Shown one piece after another: positions 9,746 through 18,655 of a DNA stretch of 64,000 nt. The notes beneath the pieces are model-generated. The model searched no databases, was not told the origin of the DNA, and saw nothing but the letters and a program-made list of their open reading frames with translations. Both the position numbers and the translations under genes were made by a program. Origin of the DNA: Methylomonas koyamae (GTDB lineage Bacteria; Pseudomonadota; Gammaproteobacteria; Methylococcales; Methylomonadaceae); the NCBI RefSeq assembly GCF_019669905.1, contig NZ_AP019777.1:3720001-3784000 (forward strand), read 5' to 3'. Positions within the stretch are counted from its first letter, which is position 1; the number at the start of each line of letters is the position of its first letter.

Positions 9746-10905
9746 AGCCGTTCCAGCGCGGCAAAAGTAGCCAGCAATTCGATAAACGGCTCGTCGCGCG
9801 CCAGCACCCGCGCTATAGCGAGATGCTTATGCGCGGCGTCGCTCAAATCAAGGCGTTGTTCCTGAAACAGCAACTGCTTCTTGGCATCGGCAATCAAGCG
9901 GCACGGCGGCCGGCTTAGGTCGTTAGCCGGTTCGGCGCCGACCAACGCCAACTCCCCGCTGACCAATTCGACGATACAACCTGGCGGATAGGCGTGCAAC
10001 ACCTCGATCAAACCGGCCACCACGGCGGCGTCGAATTGTGCCGGGCTGGCCGCGTACAAATAACCGAGCGCATCGAGCTTGGTTTGCGCCGGCCGGTCCG
10101 CGCGATCACTAATCAACGCTTCGTAAACCGACGCCACCGCCACCAGTCGGGCCGGCAGGCCGATTTGCCCGGCGACCAAGCCGCGCGGATAGCCGGCGCC
10201 GTCCGGACGTTCGTGGTGGCCCCAGACCGCCTCCAGCACTTCGGCGGGCACGCCCGGCACGCCATGCAACAATGCCAGGCCGGCAGAGACATGTTGCCGT
10301 AGCACCGAACGTTCCGCGCCGGTCAGCTCGGCGGCTTTGCCGATAATCGATTGCGGCAGGCCGAGCAGCCCCAAATCGTGTAGAAGCGCGGCGATTGCCG
10401 TGTGCCGCAGTAGATCCGGCGCCACGGCCAGGTGCCGCGCCAAGCCCAGCGCCAGCAAGCAGACACTGACCGATTTGTGCACCAACGCCGGATCGGCCAG
10501 ACTCCGCCCGGCCACCCGGTCTAGCGACACAGCGCCGTTATCCAGCGCAACCGTGAGGTCGGATGCGATTTCCGCGACAGCGCCGAAGTCGATGCCGCCA
10601 CCGGCGCGAACCGTCTCCAGAACCGACTCGAAGCGGCGGTAAAATTGCGGCAACGGCCCGGATTCGGCCGCGGCCGCCAGCGCGCTGGCGGGTTCGTTAT
10701 CGTCCGGTGCGGCAACATCCAAGCCCTTTGCCAAATCGATGAACACTTCGCGGCAATACTCGCGCAAGGTCTCGATTTCGGCATCGGAGCTGATCAGAAA
10801 CTTGGTGGTTAAAAACGGTATGTCCCACCATTTGCGGTCGGTGCCGCACAGGTACATTCCTTGGCGAAGTTGACTGACGCAGATTTTTTTGACCATGGGA
10901 GACAT
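9742..10905 (-). CDS. HD-GYP domain protein with degenerate active site
   Basis: 387 residues: an N-terminal DUF3391 region (QLRQGMYLCG...WWDIPFL) and a C-terminal HD-GYP domain. The family hydrolyses cyclic di-GMP. Retained: LLHDLG, RQHVSAG and HHERPDGAGYPRGL. Lost compared with the two paralogues in this window: the QHS histidine reads HKS, the lysine of HD-x-GK is leucine (HDLGLLGLP), and the aspartate of VVD-x-YDA is serine (VASVYEAL); SDRVYQ reads SDRADR. In characterised HD-GYP enzymes the His and Asp positions bind metal and the Lys contacts phosphate. I infer weak or no catalysis, perhaps a binding or regulatory role. It lies 34 bases downstream of the next HD-GYP gene, probably in one operon with it. 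Confidence 0.9.
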   Translation of the reverse strand: MSPMVKKICVSQLRQGMYLCGTDRKWWDIPFLTTKFLISSDAEIETLREYCREVFIDLAKGLDVAAPDDNEPASALAAAAESGPLPQFYRRFESVLETVRAGGGIDFGAVAEIASDLTVALDNGAVSLDRVAGRSLADPALVHKSVSVCLLALGLARHLAVAPDLLRHTAIAALLHDLGLLGLPQSIIGKAAELTGAERSVLRQHVSAGLALLHGVPGVPAEVLEAVWGHHERPDGAGYPRGLVAGQIGLPARLVAVASVYEALISDRADRPAQTKLDALGYLYAASPAQFDAAVVAGLIEVLHAYPPGCIVELVSGELALVGAEPANDLSRPPCRLIADAKKQLLFQEQRLDLSDAAHKHLAIARVLARDEPFIELLATFAALERL

Positions 10906-10939
10906 TGCCTAATACAAGCCGGGCCGCCGCGAGCGGACT

Positions 10940-12172
10940 TCAGGAAACCACTGGGTAAGCTTGGCTGAATTTACCGTCCCGGCAGTATTGGCTCAAATCG
11001 ATAGCGTAATCCTGCGGCCGGATAACCTGCTTGATCCCGTAACGGTTACCGTTCATGTCGGTGCCGGTCACCGCCAGATCGAGGATGCGTTCCGCCATCG
11101 GCTGGTTGTTATGGTCGCGGATCAGCAGGATTTTCGGCTTCAGCCGGTCGGCCTTGTTCTGTTCGACGATGATGCCGACTTCGCCACTGCTCAGCTCGAC
11201 CAAATTGCCTTGCGGGTAAAACCCGATGCAGTTGATGAACTGGGTAACGAAATTGGCTTCGTAATGCTGGTTCATGCCTTTTACCAAAATGCCCAGCGCC
11301 TCCAAATGCGGCTTGCCTTTTTGGTAGACCCGGTCGCTGGTAATTGCGTCGTAGGTATCGACCACCGCCACCAAACGCGTGAACAGCGACAACGCGCTCT
11401 TGCCCAGTCCGCGCGGATAGCCGGTACCGGCCAAATGTTCGTGGTGGGCGTAGGCCACGTCCACCGCGCCGGGATAGGCGTTGCGTGCCGACATCAGCAC
11501 GTTGCGGCCGTGCAGCGTATGTTGGCGCATGACGGCCATTTCGTCGTCTTCCAATCGCCCCGGTTTGTTCAGAATTTCCAGCGGAACTTTCATTTTGCCG
11601 ACATCGTGCATCAAGCCGCAGAATCCAAGTTTATTTAGTTCGTCGCGCGAAAGTTTCAACTCGCGTCCGAGCAATATCGACAACACGCAGACATTCATCG
11701 AATGCTGGGCGGTGTACTGGTCTTGATCCTTCAGCTGGGTCAGCAACAGCATCGCATCCGGATTCTCCATGACTTTGTCCACCGTTTCCGCCACGGCCTG
11801 TTTCACCGCACTGACGCTGAACTGGTTGCCGAAGCGAATGTCGTCCAGTACGGTTTTGATCAGATTGCCGGTCCGGTGAAAGGTATTCGCGGTCTGGTTG
11901 AACGAACGGGCGAAACTCAGATGCTTGATGGAATCGGTGCCCCGGGTCGGAATCGCGCCGGCCGACGCCTTCTGCCACTTCACATCGATATAAACGTAAT
12001 CGCAAAGATCCTGCAGCGTTTTGATATCGGCCTGGTTCTCGATCACGATGCGGTCGAACAGGAACGGCGAGTCTTGCCGCGGATCTTCCAACCGGCATAC
12101 GCACATGCCGACTCTCAATTCGTAGACGTGAATCCGCAACCAGCCGTCGTCTTTATCTTTCATATCCGCCAA
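10940..12172 (-). CDS. HD-GYP domain cyclic-di-GMP phosphodiesterase (DUF3391)
   Basis: 410 residues. N-terminal DUF3391 (VYELRVGMCVCRLEDPR...FLFDR), then an HD-GYP domain from about residue 160 with QHSMNVC, MHDVGKMKVP, MRQHTLHGR, HHEHLAGTGYPRGL and [17 protein letters not shown]. The metal-binding residues expected for the family are present. The one variation is HHE-x2-AG instead of HHE-x2-DG. Predicted to linearise or hydrolyse c-di-GMP in the cytosol. It is the first gene of a two-gene minus-strand unit with the degenerate paralogue and divergent from the Wzz-like gene. Confidence 0.92.
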   Translation of the reverse strand: MADMKDKDDGWLRIHVYELRVGMCVCRLEDPRQDSPFLFDRIVIENQADIKTLQDLCDYVYIDVKWQKASAGAIPTRGTDSIKHLSFARSFNQTANTFHRTGNLIKTVLDDIRFGNQFSVSAVKQAVAETVDKVMENPDAMLLLTQLKDQDQYTAQHSMNVCVLSILLGRELKLSRDELNKLGFCGLMHDVGKMKVPLEILNKPGRLEDDEMAVMRQHTLHGRNVLMSARNAYPGAVDVAYAHHEHLAGTGYPRGLGKSALSLFTRLVAVVDTYDAITSDRVYQKGKPHLEALGILVKGMNQHYEANFVTQFINCIGFYPQGNLVELSSGEVGIIVEQNKADRLKPKILLIRDHNNQPMAERILDLAVTGTDMNGNRYGIKQVIRPQDYAIDLSQYCRDGKFSQAYPVVS

Positions 12173-12481
12173 AACGTCCCGATGTTTCGAAAATTAATCA
12201 ACCGCTAAAGCTTAATACAGTCCGCCGCCTTACCCTATAGCCATTCGCCACTTAACCCGCAAAATTGCGCCAATAACTATGCGGCCAGTCACAATTAGCG
12301 CCCGATTTTTCGGGTAGCGCCAGCGGTAATAATTCAATTGCCAGATTTTCAGAAAGGTTTACACTGCATCCGCCGACATGCAGCAACCTCCCGGCCGCCG
12401 CTGCGTACGGCGACTCGGCGCGGCATGCCTGCGAACAATAAGAATAGCGCCAGACCGGCCATTTCCGCGGAGAGAATCGTT
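12173..12481. other. 309-base intergenic region between divergent genes
   Basis: No credible gene. It holds the 5' ends of the HD-GYP gene (left) and the Wzz-like gene (right). A small stem-loop (GCGCCCGA / TCGGGTAGCGC) lies near 12300-12320. A candidate plus-strand promoter is listed separately. Confidence 0.7.
12338..12365 (+). promoter_or_regulatory. Candidate sigma-70 promoter of the Wzz-like gene
   Basis: TTGCCA (12338-12343), 16-base spacer, TACACT (12360-12365). Its position argues against the upstream in-frame TTG at 12338 as start codon and for the ATG at 12482. Confidence 0.45.
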
Positions 12482-13939
12482 ATGCTGCTGAACCACAACG
12501 ATTTCCACATCGACACCGACGATTTTTTCATTCCGGAACCGGCACCGAAACGGTTGCGGCGCCGATACCTGTTTTTTTTGGTGTTGCTACCGGCGTTGGC
12601 AGCCACCGAAACCTACGTCTTTCTGCAACCGCCGGTCTACCAGAGCCAGGCGCTGGTGCTGACCACGGCGGCGGGCGAGATCGACCAAGCCCACGCCGCG
12701 GCGGATCTGGAACACGTCAACATCCAGAAACAGGTATTGCTCGGCCAGAACGTACTGGAAACCACCGCGGCAGTCTTGAATAAGGCCGAAAACGCCGAAC
12801 CCGTCGGCGTCAACCAACTCAAAGCGCTATTTCAGGTCAGTCCGGTCGCCGATACCAACCTGGTACAGCTCAGCGCCGAAGGGCAGGATCCGCATTTTCT
12901 GCAACTGGCCTTGAACACCTGGATCAGGGCCTACCAACAAACCCGTAGCGAATACATAGCCGAAATCAGCGATAAAGCCACGGCCGACATCAACGCCGAA
13001 TTACAGCGCCTGGACCGGCAAGTGCAAGACCAGCGCCGCGGCGTCGAAACCTTCCGTCGCGAGCACAACATCGTCTCGCTGCAAAGCACCGATAACGAAG
13101 CCCACGCCCGACTGCAAGGGTTGAACAACGCCTTGAACGCTGCCGAGGAGGAGGAAGCCAAGGCCAAAGCCAAACTCGAAGCGATCCGCGACGCGCTGGC
13201 GGCCGGCAAGACCGTGGTAGCCGACGCCGATTCGCAAAGCCTGGCGGTGTTGACCGCTCAAGCCGAAAAGTTGCGGGAAACGCTGGAACGCCAACGCAGC
13301 CAATACACCGACGAATATATCGATTTCCATCCGACCTTGCGCACGGTGAAATCGCAATTGGCGGAGCTGGAACGTAAAATCGCCGAAAAGGAACAAGCCG
13401 CCAGCCGCTTCGCCGAACAAGAGGCCGAGAACGCCTATAACGCGGCCCGCGGCGCCGTAAAAAACCTGCGCCAGGACCTGGAGCGCCACCAACAGCGGGC
13501 GGCCGATTACACCAACCGCTTCGCCCAGCACCAAACCATGCTGGAGGAATTGGCCAAGCTGGAGGAGTTGCAACGCCAAACCCGGCAACGCCTGGTCGAA
13601 ATCGAAGTCAAACAGCGGCAAAGCAATCCGCAGCTGGATGTGGTGGATTGGGCCTCGTTGCCGGATAGCCCGATCCGGCCGGATTATCCGCTGCAAGCCG
13701 CAATCGCCGGCGCGGGCTGCCTGGCGCTGGCCTTGCTGGTCGTCTGGTTACGCGATTACCTGGCTAAAGAACCGGAGCTGGCGACCATCAACAGCGTCAC
13801 CGAATTCCAGCTCTACCAGCATGCCAGTCCGGAACTGGCCGAGCAGCACGCCCCAACCCACGTCGAGTTCGACGAAGTCAAACAGCTCAGGCGCTGGGAC
13901 GACCCGAAACCGTTGCCGGACGATCCCTCCCATTCCTAG
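12482..13939 (+). CDS. Wzz/GumC-like polysaccharide co-polymerase protein
   Basis: 485 residues from the ATG at 12482, preceded by GGAGAG at good spacing. It has a short cytoplasmic N-terminus, a transmembrane helix (YLFFLVLLPALAATETYVFL), a large periplasmic part with long charged coiled coils (about residues 150-400) and a second helix near the C-terminus (AAIAGAGCLALALLVVWL) with a short cytoplasmic tail. This is the topology of polysaccharide co-polymerase/chain-length determinants (Wzz, GumC, EpsF). No tyrosine-kinase domain follows, and no polysaccharide operon surrounds it. Which polymer it serves is unknown; LPS or exopolysaccharide export is the likely setting. Confidence 0.75.
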   Translation: MLLNHNDFHIDTDDFFIPEPAPKRLRRRYLFFLVLLPALAATETYVFLQPPVYQSQALVLTTAAGEIDQAHAAADLEHVNIQKQVLLGQNVLETTAAVLNKAENAEPVGVNQLKALFQVSPVADTNLVQLSAEGQDPHFLQLALNTWIRAYQQTRSEYIAEISDKATADINAELQRLDRQVQDQRRGVETFRREHNIVSLQSTDNEAHARLQGLNNALNAAEEEEAKAKAKLEAIRDALAAGKTVVADADSQSLAVLTAQAEKLRETLERQRSQYTDEYIDFHPTLRTVKSQLAELERKIAEKEQAASRFAEQEAENAYNAARGAVKNLRQDLERHQQRAADYTNRFAQHQTMLEELAKLEELQRQTRQRLVEIEVKQRQSNPQLDVVDWASLPDSPIRPDYPLQAAIAGAGCLALALLVVWLRDYLAKEPELATINSVTEFQLYQHASPELAEQHAPTHVEFDEVKQLRRWDDPKPLPDDPSHS

Positions 13940-14002
13940 GCGGCACCGGCGCATCAATGCTAGAATCCGGCATTCGTTCAACTTAAGCCAACAAGGAATT
14001 TC

Positions 14003-14278
14003 ATGAGCCTGATTACCGTAGAGCACAACCCCAGCGCAGAGCGTTTGCAGGAACTCGGCGTCGCCAGCTGGCCGATCTGGGAAAAAGAGATCTCTACCTT
14101 CACCATCGATTTCGACGAAACCGAAACCGCCTACGTCCTGGAAGGCGAAATCCTCGTCACGCCGGTCGGCGGCGAGCCGGTCAGAATCCTGCCGGGCGAT
14201 TTGGTCATGTTTCACGCCGGCCTGGACAGCCAATGGGAAGTCGTCAAACCGCTGCGCAAACATTACCACTACGATTGA
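14003..14278 (+). CDS. Small cupin-domain protein (Cupin_3/DUF861-like)
   Basis: 91 residues forming a single cupin barrel. The segments WPIWEKEISTFTIDF, ETAYVLEGEILVTP and ILPGDLVMFHAGLDSQWEV match the EutQ/DUF861-like cupin group with its tryptophan-rich start. The usual cupin metal histidines are largely missing, as is common in this subgroup. No function can be assigned. It is monocistronic, with its own terminator. Confidence 0.8.
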   Translation: MSLITVEHNPSAERLQELGVASWPIWEKEISTFTIDFDETETAYVLEGEILVTPVGGEPVRILPGDLVMFHAGLDSQWEVVKPLRKHYHYD

Positions 14279-14304
14279 CCCTCGCCGCCAGCAGGCATGG
14301 TTCG

Positions 14305-14329
14305 AAAAGGCATCCTAGGATGCCTTTTT
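14305..14329 (+). terminator. Intrinsic terminator after the cupin gene
   Basis: Perfect palindrome AAAAGGCATC, CTAG, GATGCCTTTT with a T-run; it could act in both directions. Confidence 0.85.
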
Positions 14330-14390
14330 GCTTTGAACAGGCCCGAGCGACGCTCCGCACCGGACAGGCACTCAAGCACGACCGAAAACA

Positions 14391-15581
14391 ATGCAACAGA
14401 CACCACACAATCCGGATCGCCGGCGTAGCAAAACCGTCTGGCTATTAGCCGCGGCCCTTGGCGCGGCCGGCGCCGCCTACTGGCTGGCGGATCGCCCCGG
14501 CCGGCAGCAGGAATCCGGCCAAACCGGCAAACTCGAGCCGCAGCCGGTCAGCGTCGCCACCGGACAAACCCGACGCGGCGACATGCCGATTTACCTGCAC
14601 GGCCTCGGCAGCGTCACGCCGCTGCAGACCGTGACGCTGCGCTCCCGCGTCGATGGCGAATTGGTCAAAGTCGCGTTCAGCGAAGGCCGCAACGTGCGCC
14701 AGGGCGAATTGCTGGCCGAAATCGACCCGCGCCCGTTTCAAGTCCAGTTGGAGCAGGCCCAGGGCCAATTGCTGCGCGACGAGGCGCTACTGAAAAACGC
14801 CGAACTCGACCTGGCCCGCTACCAGACCCTGCTGGAACAGGATTCGATCGCCGCCCAACAAACCGCGACCCAGGCGGCCCTGGTCAAACAGTACCGCGGC
14901 ACGGTCGAAATCGACCGGGCTCAGGTCGAAAACGCCAAATTGCAACTGGCTTACACCAAAATCAGTGCGCCGATTTCCGGCCGCATCGGCTTGCGCCTGG
15001 TCGACCAGGGCAACATGGTCCGCGCCAGCGACGCCAACGGCCTGGCGGTGATCACGCAAATGCAACCGATTTCGGTGGTGTTTACGCTGCCGGAAGACCA
15101 GGCTCCGGCCGCGATGGCGCGTTGGCGTTCCGGCACGGCGCTGGAAGTGGAAGCATACGACCGCGCCGGCCAGCAAAAACTTGCGGTCGGCAAATTGCTG
15201 GCGATAGACAACCAGATCGATCCGGCCACCGGCACCTTGAAACTGAAAGCGATCTTCGACAACCCGGACCATACCCTGTTCGCCAACCAGTTCGTCAACG
15301 TCAAAATGCGGCTGGATATACTGCGCGATGCGGTGTTGGCGCCGAATGCGGCTATCCAGCAAGGCGCCGGCGGCGCTTACGTCTATGTGGTCAATGCCGA
15401 CAATACCGTCAGCGTGCGCCAAGTCAAAACCGGAGCGGCGTCTGGCGAAACCGTCTCGATAATAGATGGTCTGGATGCCGGGCAAACCCTGGTCGTCGAC
15501 GGCGCCGACCGCCTGCGCGAAGGAGCGGCGGTCAATATTGCCGAACGGCCGGCGCCGGTGGCCGCCGCACCCCAGCCGTGA
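14391..15581 (+). CDS. mdtA: RND efflux periplasmic adaptor, MdtA-like
   Basis: 396 residues. It has an N-terminal membrane anchor ([18 protein letters not shown]), then a lipoyl/barrel-sandwich half ([34 protein letters not shown]), an alpha-helical hairpin (residues about 105-170), the second lipoyl half ([15 protein letters not shown]) and a beta-barrel with a membrane-proximal domain. This is the adaptor linking the inner-membrane RND pump to an outer-membrane channel. It is closest in style to MdtA because two RND pump genes follow, each overlapping the previous gene by four bases. No tolC is in this operon; the NodT-type channel at 26.6 kb could serve both pumps. Confidence 0.88.
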   Translation: MQQTPHNPDRRRSKTVWLLAAALGAAGAAYWLADRPGRQQESGQTGKLEPQPVSVATGQTRRGDMPIYLHGLGSVTPLQTVTLRSRVDGELVKVAFSEGRNVRQGELLAEIDPRPFQVQLEQAQGQLLRDEALLKNAELDLARYQTLLEQDSIAAQQTATQAALVKQYRGTVEIDRAQVENAKLQLAYTKISAPISGRIGLRLVDQGNMVRASDANGLAVITQMQPISVVFTLPEDQAPAAMARWRSGTALEVEAYDRAGQQKLAVGKLLAIDNQIDPATGTLKLKAIFDNPDHTLFANQFVNVKMRLDILRDAVLAPNAAIQQGAGGAYVYVVNADNTVSVRQVKTGAASGETVSIIDGLDAGQTLVVDGADRLREGAAVNIAERPAPVAAAPQP

Positions 15582-18500
15582 GCGAAGCCGAGGGTTTTAA
15601 TCCGTCGCGCCGGTTCGTCGAACGCCCGGTCGCGACCTCGCTGATCATGCTGGCGCTGCTGCTGGCCGGCGTGCTGTCTTACCGGCTGCTGCCGATTTCG
15701 GCCTTGCCGCAAGTCGACTACCCGACGATACAGGTTACGACGCTATACCCCGGCGCCAGCCCGGAAGTTGCCACGTCGGCGATCACCGCACCGCTGGAAC
15801 GCCAATTCGGCCAAATACCCGGCCTACGGCAAATGTCGTCGTCCAGTTCCGGCGGCGCCTCGCTGATTACCTTGCAATTCGATTTGAGCCTGGCGCTGGA
15901 CATCGCCGAACAATCGGTCCAGGCCGCGATCAACGCCGCAAACAACTTTCTGCCGACCGACCTGCCGTTGCCGCCGATTTATAACAAAGTCAATCCGGCC
16001 GACGCGCCGATCCTGACGCTGGCGCTGAGCTCGCGCAATCTGCCGTTGATCAAGGTCCAGGATTTGGCCGATACCCGGCTGGTACAGAAAATCTCGCAAC
16101 TGCCGGGCGTCGGCGCGGTCACCATCAGCGGTGGTCAGCGGCCGGCGGTCAGAATCCAGGCCAACCCGCAAGCGCTGGCGGCTTACGGTCTGAGCCTGGA
16201 CGATCTGCGCCAAGCCGTCGCCGCCGCCAACGTCAACCAACCCAAAGGCCTGTTCGACGGCCCTACCCGCTCGGCCATCATCGACAATAACGACCAATTG
16301 CGCTCGGCCGCGGAATACCGCGACTTGGTGGTCGCCTACAAAAACGCCGCCCCGGTCAGACTGGGCGACGTCGCCAGCACGGCGGACGCCGCCGAAAACG
16401 CCAAATTGGCGGCCTGGGCCGACGCCGCCCCCGCCGTCATCGTCAACATCCAACGCCAGCCCGGCGCCAACGTCATCGAAGTCGCCGACCGCATCGTCCG
16501 GCTGTTGCCGCAATTGCAGGCGACGCTGCCGGAAAGCGTGGAACTGAAGTTATTGAACGACCGCACCGCCACGGTACGGGCTTCGGTGCGCGACGTGCAA
16601 TTCGAGTTGATGCTGGCGGTGGCGCTGGTGGTGATGGTGATTTTCCTGTTTCTGCGCAATCTGCCCGCCACCGCGATTCCGGCCGTTGCCGTGCCGCTGT
16701 CGTTGATCGGCACCTTCGCCGCAATGCATCTGGCCGGTTTCAGCATCAATAATTTGACGCTGATGGCGTTGACCATCGCCAGCGGCTTCGTCGTCGACGA
16801 CGCCATCGTCGTCATCGAAAACATCTCCCGCTACCTGGAGCGCGGCGCTTCGCCGCTGCAGGCGGCATTGAAAGGCTCGGCCCAGATCGGCTTTACCATC
16901 ATCTCGCTGACGGTTTCGCTGATCGCGGTACTGATTCCGCTGCTGTTCATGGGCGACGTGGTCGGCCGCCTGTTCCGCGAATTCGCGATCACGCTGGCCG
17001 TGGCGATTCTGATTTCGGCCGTGGTTTCTCTGACGTTGACGCCAATGATGTGCGCGAAAATGCTGCGGCCGCTGCCGGCCGAAACCGGCAGCGGCCGCGA
17101 TCCGATCGGCAGGACCATCGCCGCCTACGGCCGCAGTCTGGAATGGGTATTGCAGCGCCAAGGCCTGACGCTGTTGGCCGGCGGCGCCACGCTGGCGTTG
17201 ACCGTCGCGCTATACCTGGCGATTCCGAAAGGCTTTTTTCCGATTCAGGATACCGGCCTGATCCAAGGCGTTTCCGAAGCGCCGCCCAGCATTTCGTTTT
17301 CGGCGATGGCGGAACGGCAAACGGCGCTGGCCGAACGGATTTTGGCCGATCCGGCCGTCGCCAATCTGGCTTCGTTCATCGGCGTGGACGGCAATAATCC
17401 GACCTTGAACAGCGGCCGGTTTTTAATTGCATTGAAGCCGCAAGGTCAACGCGACAGCGCCGCCGAAGTTATCGCCCGGCTGCAAGCCGGCGCGGCCGGC
17501 GTCGCCGGCATCGGCTTGTATCTGCAGCCGGTACAGGATATGACCCTGGAAAACCGGATCAGCCGCACCCAGTTCCAGTTCACGCTGCAAACCGTCGATG
17601 CCGGCGAGTTGGCGCTTTGGACGCAACGCCTGCTCGACCGCCTGCGCAGCAAGCCGGCGTTGGCCGATGTCGCCAGCGACCTGCAAGAGCGCGGCTTGCA
17701 AGCCTATCTGGAGATCGACCGCAGTAGCGCCGCGCGTTACGGCGTCAGCGTCGCCGCGATCGACAGCGCCTTATACAACGCCTACGGCCAACGCCTAATT
17801 TCGACCATTTTCACCCAGTCCAACCAGTACCGGGTGGTGTTGGAAGCCGCGACCGTAGAGTCCGGCGGGCCGGAACAATTGCTGCAATTGCGGGTGCCGT
17901 CCGCCAGCGGCGAACAGGTACCGCTGACGGCGCTGGCCCGGCTGTCGGAGCGGCAAGCGCCGCTGGCCGTCAACCGCCTCGACCAATTTCCGGCAACGAC
18001 AGTGTCGTTCAATCTCGCGCCCGGCGCCGCTTTGGGCGATGCGTTGCGGGAGATCGAAGCCGCCAAACGCGAAATCGGCCTGCCGCTGGCGATCCAGTTC
18101 GATTACCAGGGCGCGGCCCTGGCCTTCGATGCGTCGCTGGCCGATACGCTGTGGCTGATACTGGCGGCCGTGGTCACGGTCTACATCGTCCTCGGCGTGC
18201 TCTACGAAAGTTACATCCATCCGCTGACCATCCTGTCGACGCTGCCGTCGGCCGGCGTCGGCGCCCTGTTGGCCTTGCTGCTCGCCGGCGACGATCTCGG
18301 CATCATCGGTGTGATTGGCATCGTACTGCTGATCGGCATCGTCAAGAAAAACGCGATCATGATGATCGACTTTGCCCTGGACGCCGAGCGCAATCAGGGT
18401 TTGCCGGCGCGGGAAGCGATTTTCCAGGCCTGTCTGCTGCGTTTCCGGCCGATTCTGATGACCACGCTGGCCGCGCTGCTCGGGGCGTTACCGTTGATGT

Positions 18501-18655
18501 TGGGCGGCGGCGTCGGTTCCGAACTGCGCCAACCCTTGGGCACCGCCATGGTCGGCGGCCTGCTGCTCAGTCAATTGCTGACCCTGTACACCACGCCGGT
18601 GGTCTACCTGAGCCTGGACCGCTGGGCCCGTCGCCTGCGCGGAGACAACCGGTGA
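15578..18655 (+). CDS. mdtB: RND multidrug efflux transporter, MdtB-like
   Basis: 1025 residues from the GTG at 15578, which overlaps the mdtA stop (GTGA). A longer open frame upstream is a shadow of mdtA. Inner-membrane proton-driven transporter with 12 helices and two large periplasmic loops. The first helix region is [20 protein letters not shown], and the proton-relay aspartate pair is in [19 protein letters not shown] (helix 4). MdtB and MdtC form a mixed B2C trimer in E. coli. The C-terminal part shares near-identical DNA blocks with mdtC. Confidence 0.92.
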   Translation: MSEAEGFNPSRRFVERPVATSLIMLALLLAGVLSYRLLPISALPQVDYPTIQVTTLYPGASPEVATSAITAPLERQFGQIPGLRQMSSSSSGGASLITLQFDLSLALDIAEQSVQAAINAANNFLPTDLPLPPIYNKVNPADAPILTLALSSRNLPLIKVQDLADTRLVQKISQLPGVGAVTISGGQRPAVRIQANPQALAAYGLSLDDLRQAVAAANVNQPKGLFDGPTRSAIIDNNDQLRSAAEYRDLVVAYKNAAPVRLGDVASTADAAENAKLAAWADAAPAVIVNIQRQPGANVIEVADRIVRLLPQLQATLPESVELKLLNDRTATVRASVRDVQFELMLAVALVVMVIFLFLRNLPATAIPAVAVPLSLIGTFAAMHLAGFSINNLTLMALTIASGFVVDDAIVVIENISRYLERGASPLQAALKGSAQIGFTIISLTVSLIAVLIPLLFMGDVVGRLFREFAITLAVAILISAVVSLTLTPMMCAKMLRPLPAETGSGRDPIGRTIAAYGRSLEWVLQRQGLTLLAGGATLALTVALYLAIPKGFFPIQDTGLIQGVSEAPPSISFSAMAERQTALAERILADPAVANLASFIGVDGNNPTLNSGRFLIALKPQGQRDSAAEVIARLQAGAAGVAGIGLYLQPVQDMTLENRISRTQFQFTLQTVDAGELALWTQRLLDRLRSKPALADVASDLQERGLQAYLEIDRSSAARYGVSVAAIDSALYNAYGQRLISTIFTQSNQYRVVLEAATVESGGPEQLLQLRVPSASGEQVPLTALARLSERQAPLAVNRLDQFPATTVSFNLAPGAALGDALREIEAAKREIGLPLAIQFDYQGAALAFDASLADTLWLILAAVVTVYIVLGVLYESYIHPLTILSTLPSAGVGALLALLLAGDDLGIIGVIGIVLLIGIVKKNAIMMIDFALDAERNQGLPAREAIFQACLLRFRPILMTTLAALLGALPLMLGGGVGSELRQPLGTAMVGGLLLSQLLTLYTTPVVYLSLDRWARRLRGDNR

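Noticed and set aside
15122..15577. N-terminal extension of the mdtB frame into mdtA
   Set aside because: Translates mdtA sequence out of frame; RND homology begins at the GTG at 15578.
18151..18651. N-terminal extension of the mdtC frame into mdtB
   Set aside because: Same reason: Arg/Gly-rich shadow; RND homology begins at the GTG at 18652.
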